The notes under the pieces were generated by a model. That model searched no databases. It was not told where the DNA came from and saw only the letters and a list, made by a program, of their open reading frames with translations. 64,000 nucleotides of DNA, from NCBI RefSeq assembly GCF_900091565.1, contig NZ_FMCV01000023.1:1-64000 (forward strand), in the 5' to 3' direction. Positions 53,064-60,686 of this stretch are shown one piece after another. Numbering within the stretch: position 1 is the first letter of the stretch; each line of letters begins with the position of its first letter. Both the position numbers and the translations under genes were made by a program. This stretch comes from Micromonospora marina (lineage in GTDB: Bacteria; Actinomycetota; Actinomycetes; Mycobacteriales; Micromonosporaceae).

Positions 53064-53080
53064 TTCCGTTCCGAACGGAA
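53064..53080 (-). promoter_or_regulatory. Palindromic operator of the AbiE/MenAT-like operon
   Basis: TTCCGTTCCGAACGGAA: 8-bp arms around one central base, 38 nt before the regulator start. On the minus strand a TAAGAT -10-like box lies just upstream of it, so binding would block the promoter. The 303-nt gap 53027-53329 holds this element and the tRNA terminator; no gene is seen. Confidence 0.55.
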
Positions 53081-53286
53081 ACATCTTATATCCAGAAACC
53101 GTCAAGGTCGACCATCTCGCCGAAACCCGGCGCGCTGCCTCCTGACCAGGCGTGATCCAGACGGAAGACGCGACTCCCACCTGGAGAGAGTCGCGGCTGA
53201 GCGCACACCTCGCAGCCGCCTCCGGCCACCTCATCCTGGCGGGCCCAGCTCGCATGACTGCTGCACTTCACTGCTGTACAAGATCG

Positions 53287-53320
53287 AAAAAGGCCGCCTC
53301 CCACCACGGGAAACGGCCCT
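53287..53320 (-). terminator. Intrinsic terminator of tRNA-Ala
   Basis: On the minus strand, GGCCG pairs with CGGCC around an inner imperfect stem and is followed by TTTTT, 10 nt after the tRNA 3' end. Confidence 0.7.
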
Positions 53321-53329
53321 TGAACTGGG

Positions 53330-53403
53330 TGGAGCTGAGGGGATTTGAACCCCTGACCCCCTCGATGCGAACGAGGTGCGCTACCGGTCTGCGCCACAGC
53401 CCC
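53330..53403 (-). tRNA. tRNA-Ala(CGC)
   Basis: 74-nt cloverleaf on the minus strand. The acceptor GGGGCTG pairs with CAGCTCC (one G-U), the anticodon stem CCTCG/CGAGG encloses TTCGCAT with anticodon CGC, and the T arm is AGGGG-TTCAAAT-CCCCT. The 3' CCA is not encoded. Its 3' end faces the decayed integrative element, a usual position for attachment sites. Confidence 0.93.
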
Positions 53404-53509
53404 TCCGCCGGCGAACCGGCGTCGGTCCCACCCAGCTTTCACCGGGTGGGCCGGCGACAAGGCTAACAGGTCGCGCCCCCACGACGCGAACCGCCCCACC
53501 GCGCACATA

Positions 53510-53639
53510 GATCTTGGAAGAAGGCGGCCCCCAGAGGGGCCCATTTCCTCCAAGATCGCCCGCCGCGGGCGACGCGAACCGCGTGAGTGGAACGTCGCGG
53601 GTGTCATGGAGGGCCGGAGACACCCACGGCGTTCCACTC
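53510..53639. repeat. Two consecutive long hairpins between tRNA-Ala and sepX
   Basis: Hairpin 1 (53510-53557): arms GATCTTGGA/TCCAAGATC with an inner GGCCCC/GGGGCC stem. Hairpin 2 (53585-53639): arms GAGTGGAAC/GTTCCACTC plus GGGTGTC/GACACCC. They fill most of the 288-nt gap and may be REP-like elements and/or terminators for sepX. The remaining sequence shows no gene. Confidence 0.65.
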
Positions 53640-53691
53640 GCTGGGAGATCACACGCGAACGAAGGCCGCGCCGACGAGGCGGGCAAGGCGG

Positions 53692-54468
53692 TCAGGCGCC
53701 TCGGCCGGACTGGTAGGGGCGCCCGCGCAGGCCGCCCGCCCGCCGGTAGGACACCGAGCCGCCGCTCGCCGCCGGTGGCAGGTCCGCGGGACGGTCCAGC
53801 CCCATCGCCGTACGCCGGACCGCCTCGCGCTGCGCGGCCAGCCGGCGCTGCGCCTCCCGCCGGGCGGCCGCGCGCCGGGCCTGCTCGCGGCGCACCTCGG
53901 CCTGGCGGGCGGCCAGCCAGGTTGCCTCGCGGGCGTCCGCGCGCCGCCGCCGGCGCTCGGCCAGGGCGCGCTGCCGCAGGTGTACGACGTACGCCACGAG
54001 CAGCGTGCCGGTGACCGAGACGCTGATCCAGAACCCGGGGCCGACGAGCACCACACCGCCCAGCTCGACCACGTTGAGCAACAGCAGCGCGGCCAGCACC
54101 CGGCGCCGGCGGTAGATCGCCGGGGTGTGCCGCCGCCGGGGCGGGTGCCGTCGGCGGGACTGGGCCGGCACCGCGGAGACGGGCCGGAGCCGACCGGAGC
54201 GGCGACGCAGCGGCGGGGCCGATACCGGGCGGGCGAGACTACCCGTGTCGGAGTCTTCACTGAGCGTCACAACGAGGGAGCGCGGCGGGTGCAGCGGTCG
54301 CCGTCCGGGCACGGTGCGCCGTCGACGCTGGCGCTGGAGCACCCGCGCCGTCGACTGCGCCCGCTCCGCCACCAGCCGCTCGGTGGCGTCGTACCGGCGG
54401 ACCAGCGCCGGAGCGAGGGCGAGCAGACCGGCGGCGGCGAGGACGGCGAGGAGCACCGACGTGGGCAC
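53692..54468 (-). CDS. sepX: Divisome membrane protein SepX/GlpR-like
   Basis: 258 residues: N-terminal helix (SVLLAVLAAAGLLALAPALVRRY), a basic Arg/Ser-rich segment, two adjacent helices (LAALLLLNVVELGGVVLV and FWISVSVTGTLLVAYVVHL), then a long Arg/Ala-rich coiled region and a Gly-rich end. This topology and the position next to moeA/glp match corynebacterial GlpR and Streptomyces SepX, which connect to FtsZ through the gephyrin-like Glp. GTG 54468 has GGAGG 6-7 nt upstream and is preferred over the upstream GTG 54474. Confidence 0.75.
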   Translation of the reverse strand: MPTSVLLAVLAAAGLLALAPALVRRYDATERLVAERAQSTARVLQRQRRRRTVPGRRPLHPPRSLVVTLSEDSDTGSLARPVSAPPLRRRSGRLRPVSAVPAQSRRRHPPRRRHTPAIYRRRRVLAALLLLNVVELGGVVLVGPGFWISVSVTGTLLVAYVVHLRQRALAERRRRRADAREATWLAARQAEVRREQARRAAARREAQRRLAAQREAVRRTAMGLDRPADLPPAASGGSVSYRRAGGLRGRPYQSGRGA

Positions 54469-54644
54469 CCTCACCCCTCCCGTCACCGATGTTCTCCGGC
54501 GAGCGCCACACCGCCGCAACTTCTTCCGTCGACCGTCGTTTACGGCGCACTTCGTGCGGGCGGGCAGCGCTTGCCGCAGCTTGCAGTTACTTGAGGTTAC
54601 GGGCCGCCGACCCGGTTCACAGTGCGCCGCGCCGGGCGCTCGCC

Positions 54645-55286
54645 TCAGCGGCGGTTGTCACGTACGCGGTGCCACCGCGCCAGCAAGCCGCCCTCGGCTA
54701 CGACTTCCTCGCCCGTCATCGCGTATCCGATATGGTCGCGCCACGCGCCGTCGATGTGCATGTAGCGCACGTGATAGGCCTCCTCGCGGAAGCCGAGCTT
54801 CTCCACCACCCGCCGGGACGGCATGTTCTCCGGCCGGATGTTCACCTCGATCCGGTGCAGGCCGCCCGGCCCGAACGCGTGATCCACGGCGAGCGCCACA
54901 GCGGTCGGGATCACGCCACGGCCGGCCATCCGGGAGTCCACCCAGTAGCCCACGTACCCGGAGCAGAACGCCCGCCGCACGATGCTGCCGATGTTGACGT
55001 GACCGACCAGCCGCTCCCGCCCGGTCTCGCGCAGGCAGACCGCGAACGGCATGCCCTCACCGGTACGCGCGGACCTGCGCTGGTCGGCGTGCACCAGGCG
55101 GAACGCGGCGGGCGAGTTCGTCTCGTACCAGCCACCGGGCACATGGGACTCCCACGGCGCCAGCCACTCCCGGTTCGCGCGCCGGATCTCCGACCAGGCG
55201 GCGGCGTCCGAACGCCGGTACGGCCGCAGCACCACCGGACCGTCCACCAGCACCGCCGGCCACCCCGGCACCCGCCGGAACCTCAC
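54645..55286 (-). CDS. GNAT acetyltransferase, RimJ-like
   Basis: 213-residue GCN5-type N-acetyltransferase. VVLRPYRRSDAAAWSEIRRANREWLAPWE (beta1-alpha1), VGHVNIGSIVRRAF, GYWVDSRMAGRGVIPTAVALAVDHAF (acetyl-CoA loop, here R-x-x-G-x-G/I variant RMAGRG) and RIEVNIRPENMPSRRVVEKLGF are the family signature. M. tuberculosis Rv0995 (rimJ) has the same position between moeA and glpR. The GTG start and its GGAAGG ribosome-binding site both lie in the intergenic repeat at 55282. Confidence 0.88.
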   Translation of the reverse strand: MRFRRVPGWPAVLVDGPVVLRPYRRSDAAAWSEIRRANREWLAPWESHVPGGWYETNSPAAFRLVHADQRRSARTGEGMPFAVCLRETGRERLVGHVNIGSIVRRAFCSGYVGYWVDSRMAGRGVIPTAVALAVDHAFGPGGLHRIEVNIRPENMPSRRVVEKLGFREEAYHVRYMHIDGAWRDHIGYAMTGEEVVAEGGLLARWHRVRDNRR

Positions 55287-55400
55287 CGAGCTTGCCTTCC
55301 GCTCGCGACTGCGGGGCTCGCAAGCTCACTCCTCGCGCTCACCGAGCTTGCCTTCCGCTCGCGACTGCGGGGCTCGCAAGCTCACTCCTCGCGCTCACCG
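55282..55400. repeat. Tandem GTGAGCGCGAGGAGTGAGC-type repeat (GNAT/moeA border)
   Basis: Two 56-bp units (55282-55337, 55338-55393) plus the start of a third. On the minus strand each reads CGCGAGGAGTGAGCTTGCGA, then GCCCCGCAGTCGCGAGCGG. The core equals that of the galE/galK repeat. It contains the GNAT start codon at one end and the moeA stop (TGA in GGTGAGCGCG) at the other. Confidence 0.85.
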
Positions 55401-56708
55401 GCGCCGGTCCAGCAACAACACATCCACTGTCGATCCGGCGGCGGCCGTGGTGACCCGCTCGCCGAGCACCAGCAGGCCGTTCGCCTCGGCCAGGCCGGAG
55501 AGCGTGTACGGGCCACCGGCCAGCGGCTGCACCGTGTACCCGCCGCCACGCCGCTCGGCCACGTGCGCGGGCCGGAACTCGCGCAGCCCCACCGGGGACG
55601 AGACCGTCTCCAGCAGGTGCGCGCGGACGCTCGGCCGGAACACCGGCTCGGCGCCGGCCAGCAGCTGGATGGCCGGGCGGGCCAGCACCTCGAAGCCGAT
55701 CAGCGCCGCGCCGGGCTCACCGGGAAGACACACCACCGGCACCTCCTCGGCGCCGACCGTACCGAACCCGAGAGCCGTTCCGGGATAGAGGGCCACCTCT
55801 GTGAAGGCGACCGGCCCGGCCCGGCCGCCGTCGCGGCGGGACAGGATGCGGCGGACCATGTCACCGGGGCCGGTGCCGGTGCCGCCGGTGGTGATGATCA
55901 GGTCGGCGCGCAACGTCTGGTCGTCCAGCAGACCGCGCAGCGCCTCCGGGTCGTCGTCGCAGATCCCCACCCGGTACGCGAGCGCGCCCGCCTCCGCCGC
56001 CGCCGCGGTCAGCGCGTGCGAGTTGGTGTCCACCACCTGGCCGGGCTGGCTGCCCCGGCCCACGTCCACCAGTTCGTCGCCGGTGGCCACGACGACCACG
56101 CGCGGGCTGGGCCGCACCACGACGTGCCCGATGCCGGTGGCGGCGAACACCGCGACCAGGGCCGGTGACACGTACGCCCCGGCGCGGGCGAGCAGCGTGC
56201 CGGCGACCAGTTCCTCCCCGGCGCGGCGCAGGCCGTACCCCCGTTTGGGGGCCCGGAAGATCTCGACGGCAGCCATGCCCTGGTCGGTCCACTCCACCGG
56301 GACGACCACGTCCGCGCCGATCGGCAGCGGCGCGCCCGCCGCCACCGAGAAGCACGAGCCGGGGGTGAGTCGCACCGGCCGCCAGCTCGCCGCGCCCAGG
56401 TCACCCACCACGTTCAGGCGGATGGTGCGGCCGCCGGGCATACCGGAGGGGGCCGGGACGTAGCCCGGCCCCCGACTCCCACCGGAGATGTCCTCCCAGC
56501 GCGCGGCGTACCCGTCCACCGCCGCCTGGTGGAAGGCGGGGTACGAGTGCGGGGCGACCACGTCCTCGGCGAGCACGTTGCCGTACGCCTGGGTCAGGTC
56601 GAGGTCGAGTGGAGGCAGCGCGCGTAACCTGCGCAGCACACTGCCCAGGTAGTCGGCGAGCGGCGTCAACTCGTTCGCGGCCGCCTCGGCGTCGGCCGTC
56701 GCGGTCAT
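55395..56708 (-). CDS. glp: Molybdopterin molybdenumtransferase MoeA / gephyrin-like Glp
   Basis: 437-residue MoeA-fold protein. PLADYLGSVLRRLRALPPLDLDLTQAYGNVLAEDVVAPHSYPAF is the classic N-terminus; the central MPT-binding core has ITTGGTGTGPGDMV, VALYPGTALGFG and VVCLPGEPGAALIGFEVL. In corynebacteria the paralogue at this locus (Glp) couples FtsZ to GlpR, and the sepX/glpR neighbour here supports that role, alone or besides molybdenum insertion. The ATG overlaps the galU stop (ATGA). The stop codon is repeat-derived. Confidence 0.88.
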   Translation of the reverse strand: MTATADAEAAANELTPLADYLGSVLRRLRALPPLDLDLTQAYGNVLAEDVVAPHSYPAFHQAAVDGYAARWEDISGGSRGPGYVPAPSGMPGGRTIRLNVVGDLGAASWRPVRLTPGSCFSVAAGAPLPIGADVVVPVEWTDQGMAAVEIFRAPKRGYGLRRAGEELVAGTLLARAGAYVSPALVAVFAATGIGHVVVRPSPRVVVVATGDELVDVGRGSQPGQVVDTNSHALTAAAAEAGALAYRVGICDDDPEALRGLLDDQTLRADLIITTGGTGTGPGDMVRRILSRRDGGRAGPVAFTEVALYPGTALGFGTVGAEEVPVVCLPGEPGAALIGFEVLARPAIQLLAGAEPVFRPSVRAHLLETVSSPVGLREFRPAHVAERRGGGYTVQPLAGGPYTLSGLAEANGLLVLGERVTTAAAGSTVDVLLLDRRR

Positions 56709-57694
56709 GTATCGGCACCGCCGGACGCGTCGCGGATGCCGTTGCGGACGGCGGCGGTGACCGTCTCGTCGCCGTTGTTGACGAACTCGGTCAGCCACTT
56801 GCGGAACTCGGCACCCAGGTCGTCGCGCTCGGCGGCGATCTGCACCACTGTCTGGAGGTAGCCGAGCGGCATGCCGGTGTCGTAGCGGGTGCCCCGGTAG
56901 ACGATGGCGTGCACCGGCACCCCCTCGGTACGCAGCAGCTCCATCGCGTCGGTCAGCTGGATCTCTCCGCCGCTGCCCGGCTCGGTACGCCGGATCGCGT
57001 CGAAGATCCGCCCGGGGAGCACGTACCGGCCGAGGACGGCGAGGTTGCTGGGCGCGTCCTCGGGGCTGGGCTTCTCCACCATGCCGGTGACCTTGACGAC
57101 CTCGGCGACGTCGGAGTACTCCGACTCGGCGGGCTCGACGGACGCGATGCCGTACCGGCTGGTCTCCGCCGGATCGACCTCGAAGAACGCGAGCACCACG
57201 CCGCCGGTGCGGGCCTGGAGTTCCAGCATGGCCGGCAGCAGCGGCTCGGACGGCTTGACGAACTCGTCACCGAGCAGCACCGCGAAGGGCGCGTCGCCGA
57301 CGTGCGACTCGGCGTACCCGACGGCGTGGCCGAGGCCGAGCTGTTCCGGCTGGCGGACCGTGTAGATGGCGGCCAGTTCCTCGGTGCGCTTGACCTCGGC
57401 CAGCAGCTCCGGCTTCTTGGCGAGCCGTTCCTCCAGGTCCGACCGGCGGTCGAAGTGGTCCACCATCGAGGTTTTCCCGCGACCGGTGATCAGCAGGATG
57501 TCGTCGATGCCGGCCTGCGCGGCCTCCTCGACGATGTACTGCAACACCGGCCGGTCGACGACCGGCAGCAGTTCCTTGGGAATCGCCTTGGTGGCCGGCA
57601 GGAACCGGGTGGCCAGGCCGGCGGCCGGGATCACGGCCTTGACCGCGCGGGGGCGGCCGGGGGCCGCTGAGGGGTTCGCTGAGTGCTCCGACAT
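56705..57694 (-). CDS. galU: UTP--glucose-1-phosphate uridylyltransferase
   Basis: 329-residue GalU forming UDP-glucose. KAVIPAAGLATRFLPATKAIPKELLPVVDRP (residues ~18-48), GRGKTSMVDHFDRR, PFAVLLGDEFV and GEIQLTDAMELL are fully conserved. The first ~17 residues are disordered. The galU-moeA-rimJ-glpR order equals Rv0993-Rv0996. UDP-glucose also links to galE at 14 kb. Confidence 0.95.
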   Translation of the reverse strand: MSEHSANPSAAPGRPRAVKAVIPAAGLATRFLPATKAIPKELLPVVDRPVLQYIVEEAAQAGIDDILLITGRGKTSMVDHFDRRSDLEERLAKKPELLAEVKRTEELAAIYTVRQPEQLGLGHAVGYAESHVGDAPFAVLLGDEFVKPSEPLLPAMLELQARTGGVVLAFFEVDPAETSRYGIASVEPAESEYSDVAEVVKVTGMVEKPSPEDAPSNLAVLGRYVLPGRIFDAIRRTEPGSGGEIQLTDAMELLRTEGVPVHAIVYRGTRYDTGMPLGYLQTVVQIAAERDDLGAEFRKWLTEFVNNGDETVTAAVRNGIRDASGGADT

Positions 57695-57703
57695 GTCGCG
57701 AGA

Positions 57704-59893
57704 CTATCGGCCACGGCTCTGCCGCGGCGGGTGAGGACCGGAAGACGCGCCGCCCTGGGCGGTGCCCGCCGGGTCCGCCGCGCCGGCCCGGGGCAGCCCG
57801 TCCGGCGGGCCGGCACCGGCGGCCACCACCGGGATCTCCCGGGTGGGCACCGGATCGGGCGCCGGGGCCAGCCGGTAGCCGTCGCGTCCGGCGGCCTTCG
57901 CCGCGTACAACGCGTCGTCGGCGGCGTCGAGCACCTGCTGGCCGCCGGCCGCGTGGTCCGGGTAGACGGCGATGCCGATGGAGACGGTCACCGGCACCCA
58001 CACCGGCTCGTCGCCGCTCCCCTCGACCGCGACCGGCTGGTCGCGTACCACCGCGCCGAGCCGCTCGGCGACGATCGTGGCACCCCGGGCGTCGGTCTCC
58101 GGCAGCAGCACCACGAACTCCTCGCCGCCCTGCCGGAACGCCAGGTCCACCTCGCGGATCACGCCGCGTACCCGGCGGGCGAACTCGACCAGCACGGCGT
58201 CCCCGGCGGCGTGTCCCCAGGTGTCGTTGACGTTCTTGAACCGGTCCAGGTCGAGCGCGAGGACGCTGAGCATCCGGCCGAACCGGTTCGCCCGCTCCAC
58301 CTCGCGGCGGATCGACTCGCGCAGGTAGCGGTAGTTCCACAGCCCGGTGAGCGGGTCGGTGAGGGAGAGCCGCTGCGCCTCCTCGTGCACCCGGACGTTC
58401 TCCACCGCGACCGCCGCGTGCCCGGCGAACGTCCGCAGCGTCACCACGTCGTCGTCGTGGAACTCGTGCCCGCCGACCCGGTCGTAGAGCACGAGCACGC
58501 CGAGCGCCGCACAGTCCGAGCCGGACGGGTCGCCGTCGGCGGGCGGGTGGCCGGGCCGGTCCGGGCCGCGCGGCTCGGCGCCGCCGGGGGTGGCGAACGG
58601 CACCGCCACGTACGTCTCGCAGGTAGGCTCCCCGGTCGGCGCGTCCGGCGGCGCCCACCGTCCGCGCAGCGGTTCGCCGGTGGCGGCCACCGCGCCGAGC
58701 ACCCCGGCGCCGACCGGCACCCGCAGCGTCGCCGGGTCGGCCGGGTCGGGCGTCGGCCAGCGTCCGGTCAGCCCCTCCACGCACCGGCCGACGAGTACGC
58801 CGTCGCCGTCGACCAGCAGCACCGCGCCGGCCTGGGCGCCGGTCGCGGCGATCGCGCTGTCCAGGATCACCCGCAGGATGCGTTGCAGGTCGTGCGTGCT
58901 GGCGAGCGTGTCGCCGAGCACGGCGAGATGGTTGCGGAGCTGGTCGCGGCTGCTGGTCAGCGCCGTCACGTAGGTGCCGGTCTCCCGGGTCATCCGGTTG
59001 AACGCGCTCGCCAGCCGCCCTACCTCGTCGCGGCTGCGCACCGGCACCCGGGCGCTCAGGTCGCCGCGCGCCACCCGGTCCACCGCGCCGGCCAGCTCAC
59101 CGAGCGGCCGGGTGGTCACCCGGGCCAGTCGCCAGGCGGCGAGCACCGCGAGCAGGGCGGCGAGCGCCACGGCGGCGATCAGCGCCCCGTACAGGCCCGG
59201 CGCACGCTCCCCCGGCACCGACAGCACCAGCGGCAGCGGCTGACCGGGAGACGGACCGACGCGGCGCACGTACCGGCCGTCGCCGGTCCCGGTCACCCGG
59301 TTCCCGTCCGCCTTGCCGGCGGCGGCCAGCACCGCTGCGCGTACCCCCTGCTCCTCGGTCGTGTGGGTGATGCCGCCGGGGTCGTCGAGGAGGGTGACCC
59401 CGACGCCGGTCACGGCGGCGAGCCGCGCCACGAAGGCCCGGTCGACGGGCTGGGCGGCGGCGACCGCGCCCAGGTCGGTGCCGGCCGGGTCGCGGAGCCC
59501 GACCCGGGCGGAGAGCGCTCCGGCTCCGGTGGCGGGCGAGCCGGCGCAGTCCTGCCAGCGCCCGGCCGGCCCGCCGGCCGTGGCGTAGGTGGTGCGGCCG
59601 GCGGCGTCGGCCATCCGCACGGCGGCGGCCAGGCCCCGGGCGACCACCTGGTCGGCCGCACGAGACCGGGCGGCCGGGTCGCCGACCAGCGCGACCGCGT
59701 CGGCCGCCGCGCGGAGTTGCTGGCAGAGCGCGTCGATCGAGGTACGGACACCGGCCGCGGCCAGGCCCAGGCGCTCGGTGGCGCGGCTGTGGTCGACGGC
59801 GCTGAGCGTGACCCCGACGAAGAACGCGCCGAGCAGGACGGGGCCGAGGACCACCGCGAGGAAAGCCGCCGTCAACCGCCCGCGTAGCGTCAA
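57704..59893 (-). CDS. Membrane diguanylate cyclase (extracytoplasmic sensor-HAMP-GAF-GGDEF)
   Basis: 729 residues: helix 1 (LTAAFLAVVLGPVLLGAFFVGV), a ~200-residue extracytoplasmic sensor region, helix 2 (ALIAAVALAALLAVLAAW), HAMP (RVTTRPLGELAGAVDRVARGDLSARV), a GAF domain (~350-520) and a GGDEF domain (TDPLTGLWNYRYL, LDLDRFKNVNDTWGHAAGD, active loop RQGGEEFVVLLP). GGEEF is an active variant, so c-di-GMP synthesis is expected. The TTG at 59893 is preferred because GGGGGGAAGA lies directly upstream; ATG 59947 (18 residues longer) has no such site. It lies 9 nt from galU and may read through into it. Confidence 0.85.
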   Translation of the reverse strand: MTLRGRLTAAFLAVVLGPVLLGAFFVGVTLSAVDHSRATERLGLAAAGVRTSIDALCQQLRAAADAVALVGDPAARSRAADQVVARGLAAAVRMADAAGRTTYATAGGPAGRWQDCAGSPATGAGALSARVGLRDPAGTDLGAVAAAQPVDRAFVARLAAVTGVGVTLLDDPGGITHTTEEQGVRAAVLAAAGKADGNRVTGTGDGRYVRRVGPSPGQPLPLVLSVPGERAPGLYGALIAAVALAALLAVLAAWRLARVTTRPLGELAGAVDRVARGDLSARVPVRSRDEVGRLASAFNRMTRETGTYVTALTSSRDQLRNHLAVLGDTLASTHDLQRILRVILDSAIAATGAQAGAVLLVDGDGVLVGRCVEGLTGRWPTPDPADPATLRVPVGAGVLGAVAATGEPLRGRWAPPDAPTGEPTCETYVAVPFATPGGAEPRGPDRPGHPPADGDPSGSDCAALGVLVLYDRVGGHEFHDDDVVTLRTFAGHAAVAVENVRVHEEAQRLSLTDPLTGLWNYRYLRESIRREVERANRFGRMLSVLALDLDRFKNVNDTWGHAAGDAVLVEFARRVRGVIREVDLAFRQGGEEFVVLLPETDARGATIVAERLGAVVRDQPVAVEGSGDEPVWVPVTVSIGIAVYPDHAAGGQQVLDAADDALYAAKAAGRDGYRLAPAPDPVPTREIPVVAAGAGPPDGLPRAGAADPAGTAQGGASSGPHPPRQSRGR

Positions 59894-59975
59894 TCTTCCC
59901 CCCGGAAGTTCCGCTCCCTTGGTGCGATGCTGACACAGAGCGACCATTAGGCAAGCGTTGCGTCAGGAGTGTTGC

Positions 59976-60623
59976 GTGCCGGAATTTTCGGATGAAGCGC
60001 ACGATGCGAAGCGGGAGATGCGCATCGCGCTACTCGCCGCGCGCCGGTCGCTGTCCGCGGCCGACCGCGCGGTGGCTGCGGCCGCCGTCCAGGCCGAGCT
60101 GGTGACGTTGGTACGCCGGCTGCGGCCGGCCAGGATGAGCGCGTACGTCCCGGTCGCCTCGGAGCCCGGCGGGGACGACCTGCCGGACGTGCTGCGCGCC
60201 GCGCTGCCGCCCGACGCCGAGCTGCTGCTGCCGGTGCTCCGCGAGGACCTGGACCTGGACTGGGCCCCGTACACCGGCCCGGAGTCGCTGCGCGCCGCCG
60301 GCCGGGGCCTGCGCGAGCCGACCGCCTCGCCCCGGGGGCGTTCCGCCGTGGCCGGAGCCGGCCTGGTCGTGGTGCCGGCGGTCGCGGTCGACCGCCGGGG
60401 CGTCCGGCTGGGCCGGGGCGGCGGCTCGTACGACCGCGCGCTGGCCCGGGTGCCCGCGACGGTGCCGACCGTGGCGCTGCTGCACGACGGCGAGCTGGTG
60501 GAGGCGGTGCCCGCCCTGCCGCACGACCGCCCGGTGCACTGTGTGATCACTCCAGCCGACGGGCTCGTGGCGGTCCCGGGTGTGGGCCCGGGCGCTTCCG
60601 CTGGACGAACCCGGGGGTCATGA
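59976..60623 (+). CDS. 5-formyltetrahydrofolate cyclo-ligase
   Basis: 215-residue MTHFS family enzyme turning 5-formyl-THF into methenyl-THF with ATP. KREMRIALLAARRSLS at the N-terminus and the C-terminal VVVPAVAVDRRGVRLGRGGGSYDRAL motif are diagnostic. GTG 59976 has AGGAG 6 nt upstream, better than the upstream in-frame start at 59958. It is divergent from the diguanylate cyclase and precedes the FmdB gene, as Rv0992c precedes Rv0991c. Confidence 0.92.
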   Translation: MPEFSDEAHDAKREMRIALLAARRSLSAADRAVAAAAVQAELVTLVRRLRPARMSAYVPVASEPGGDDLPDVLRAALPPDAELLLPVLREDLDLDWAPYTGPESLRAAGRGLREPTASPRGRSAVAGAGLVVVPAVAVDRRGVRLGRGGGSYDRALARVPATVPTVALLHDGELVEAVPALPHDRPVHCVITPADGLVAVPGVGPGASAGRTRGS

Positions 60624-60686
60624 CGCACCATTGGCACTCGAAGACCACGAGTGCCAGAAGGCCGTGCCGAAGATCCGGAGGAGAAC

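Noticed and set aside
53512..54594. + strand frames opposite sepX
   Set aside because: Arg/Pro-rich shadows; the minus frame has clear membrane helices and conserved gene order.
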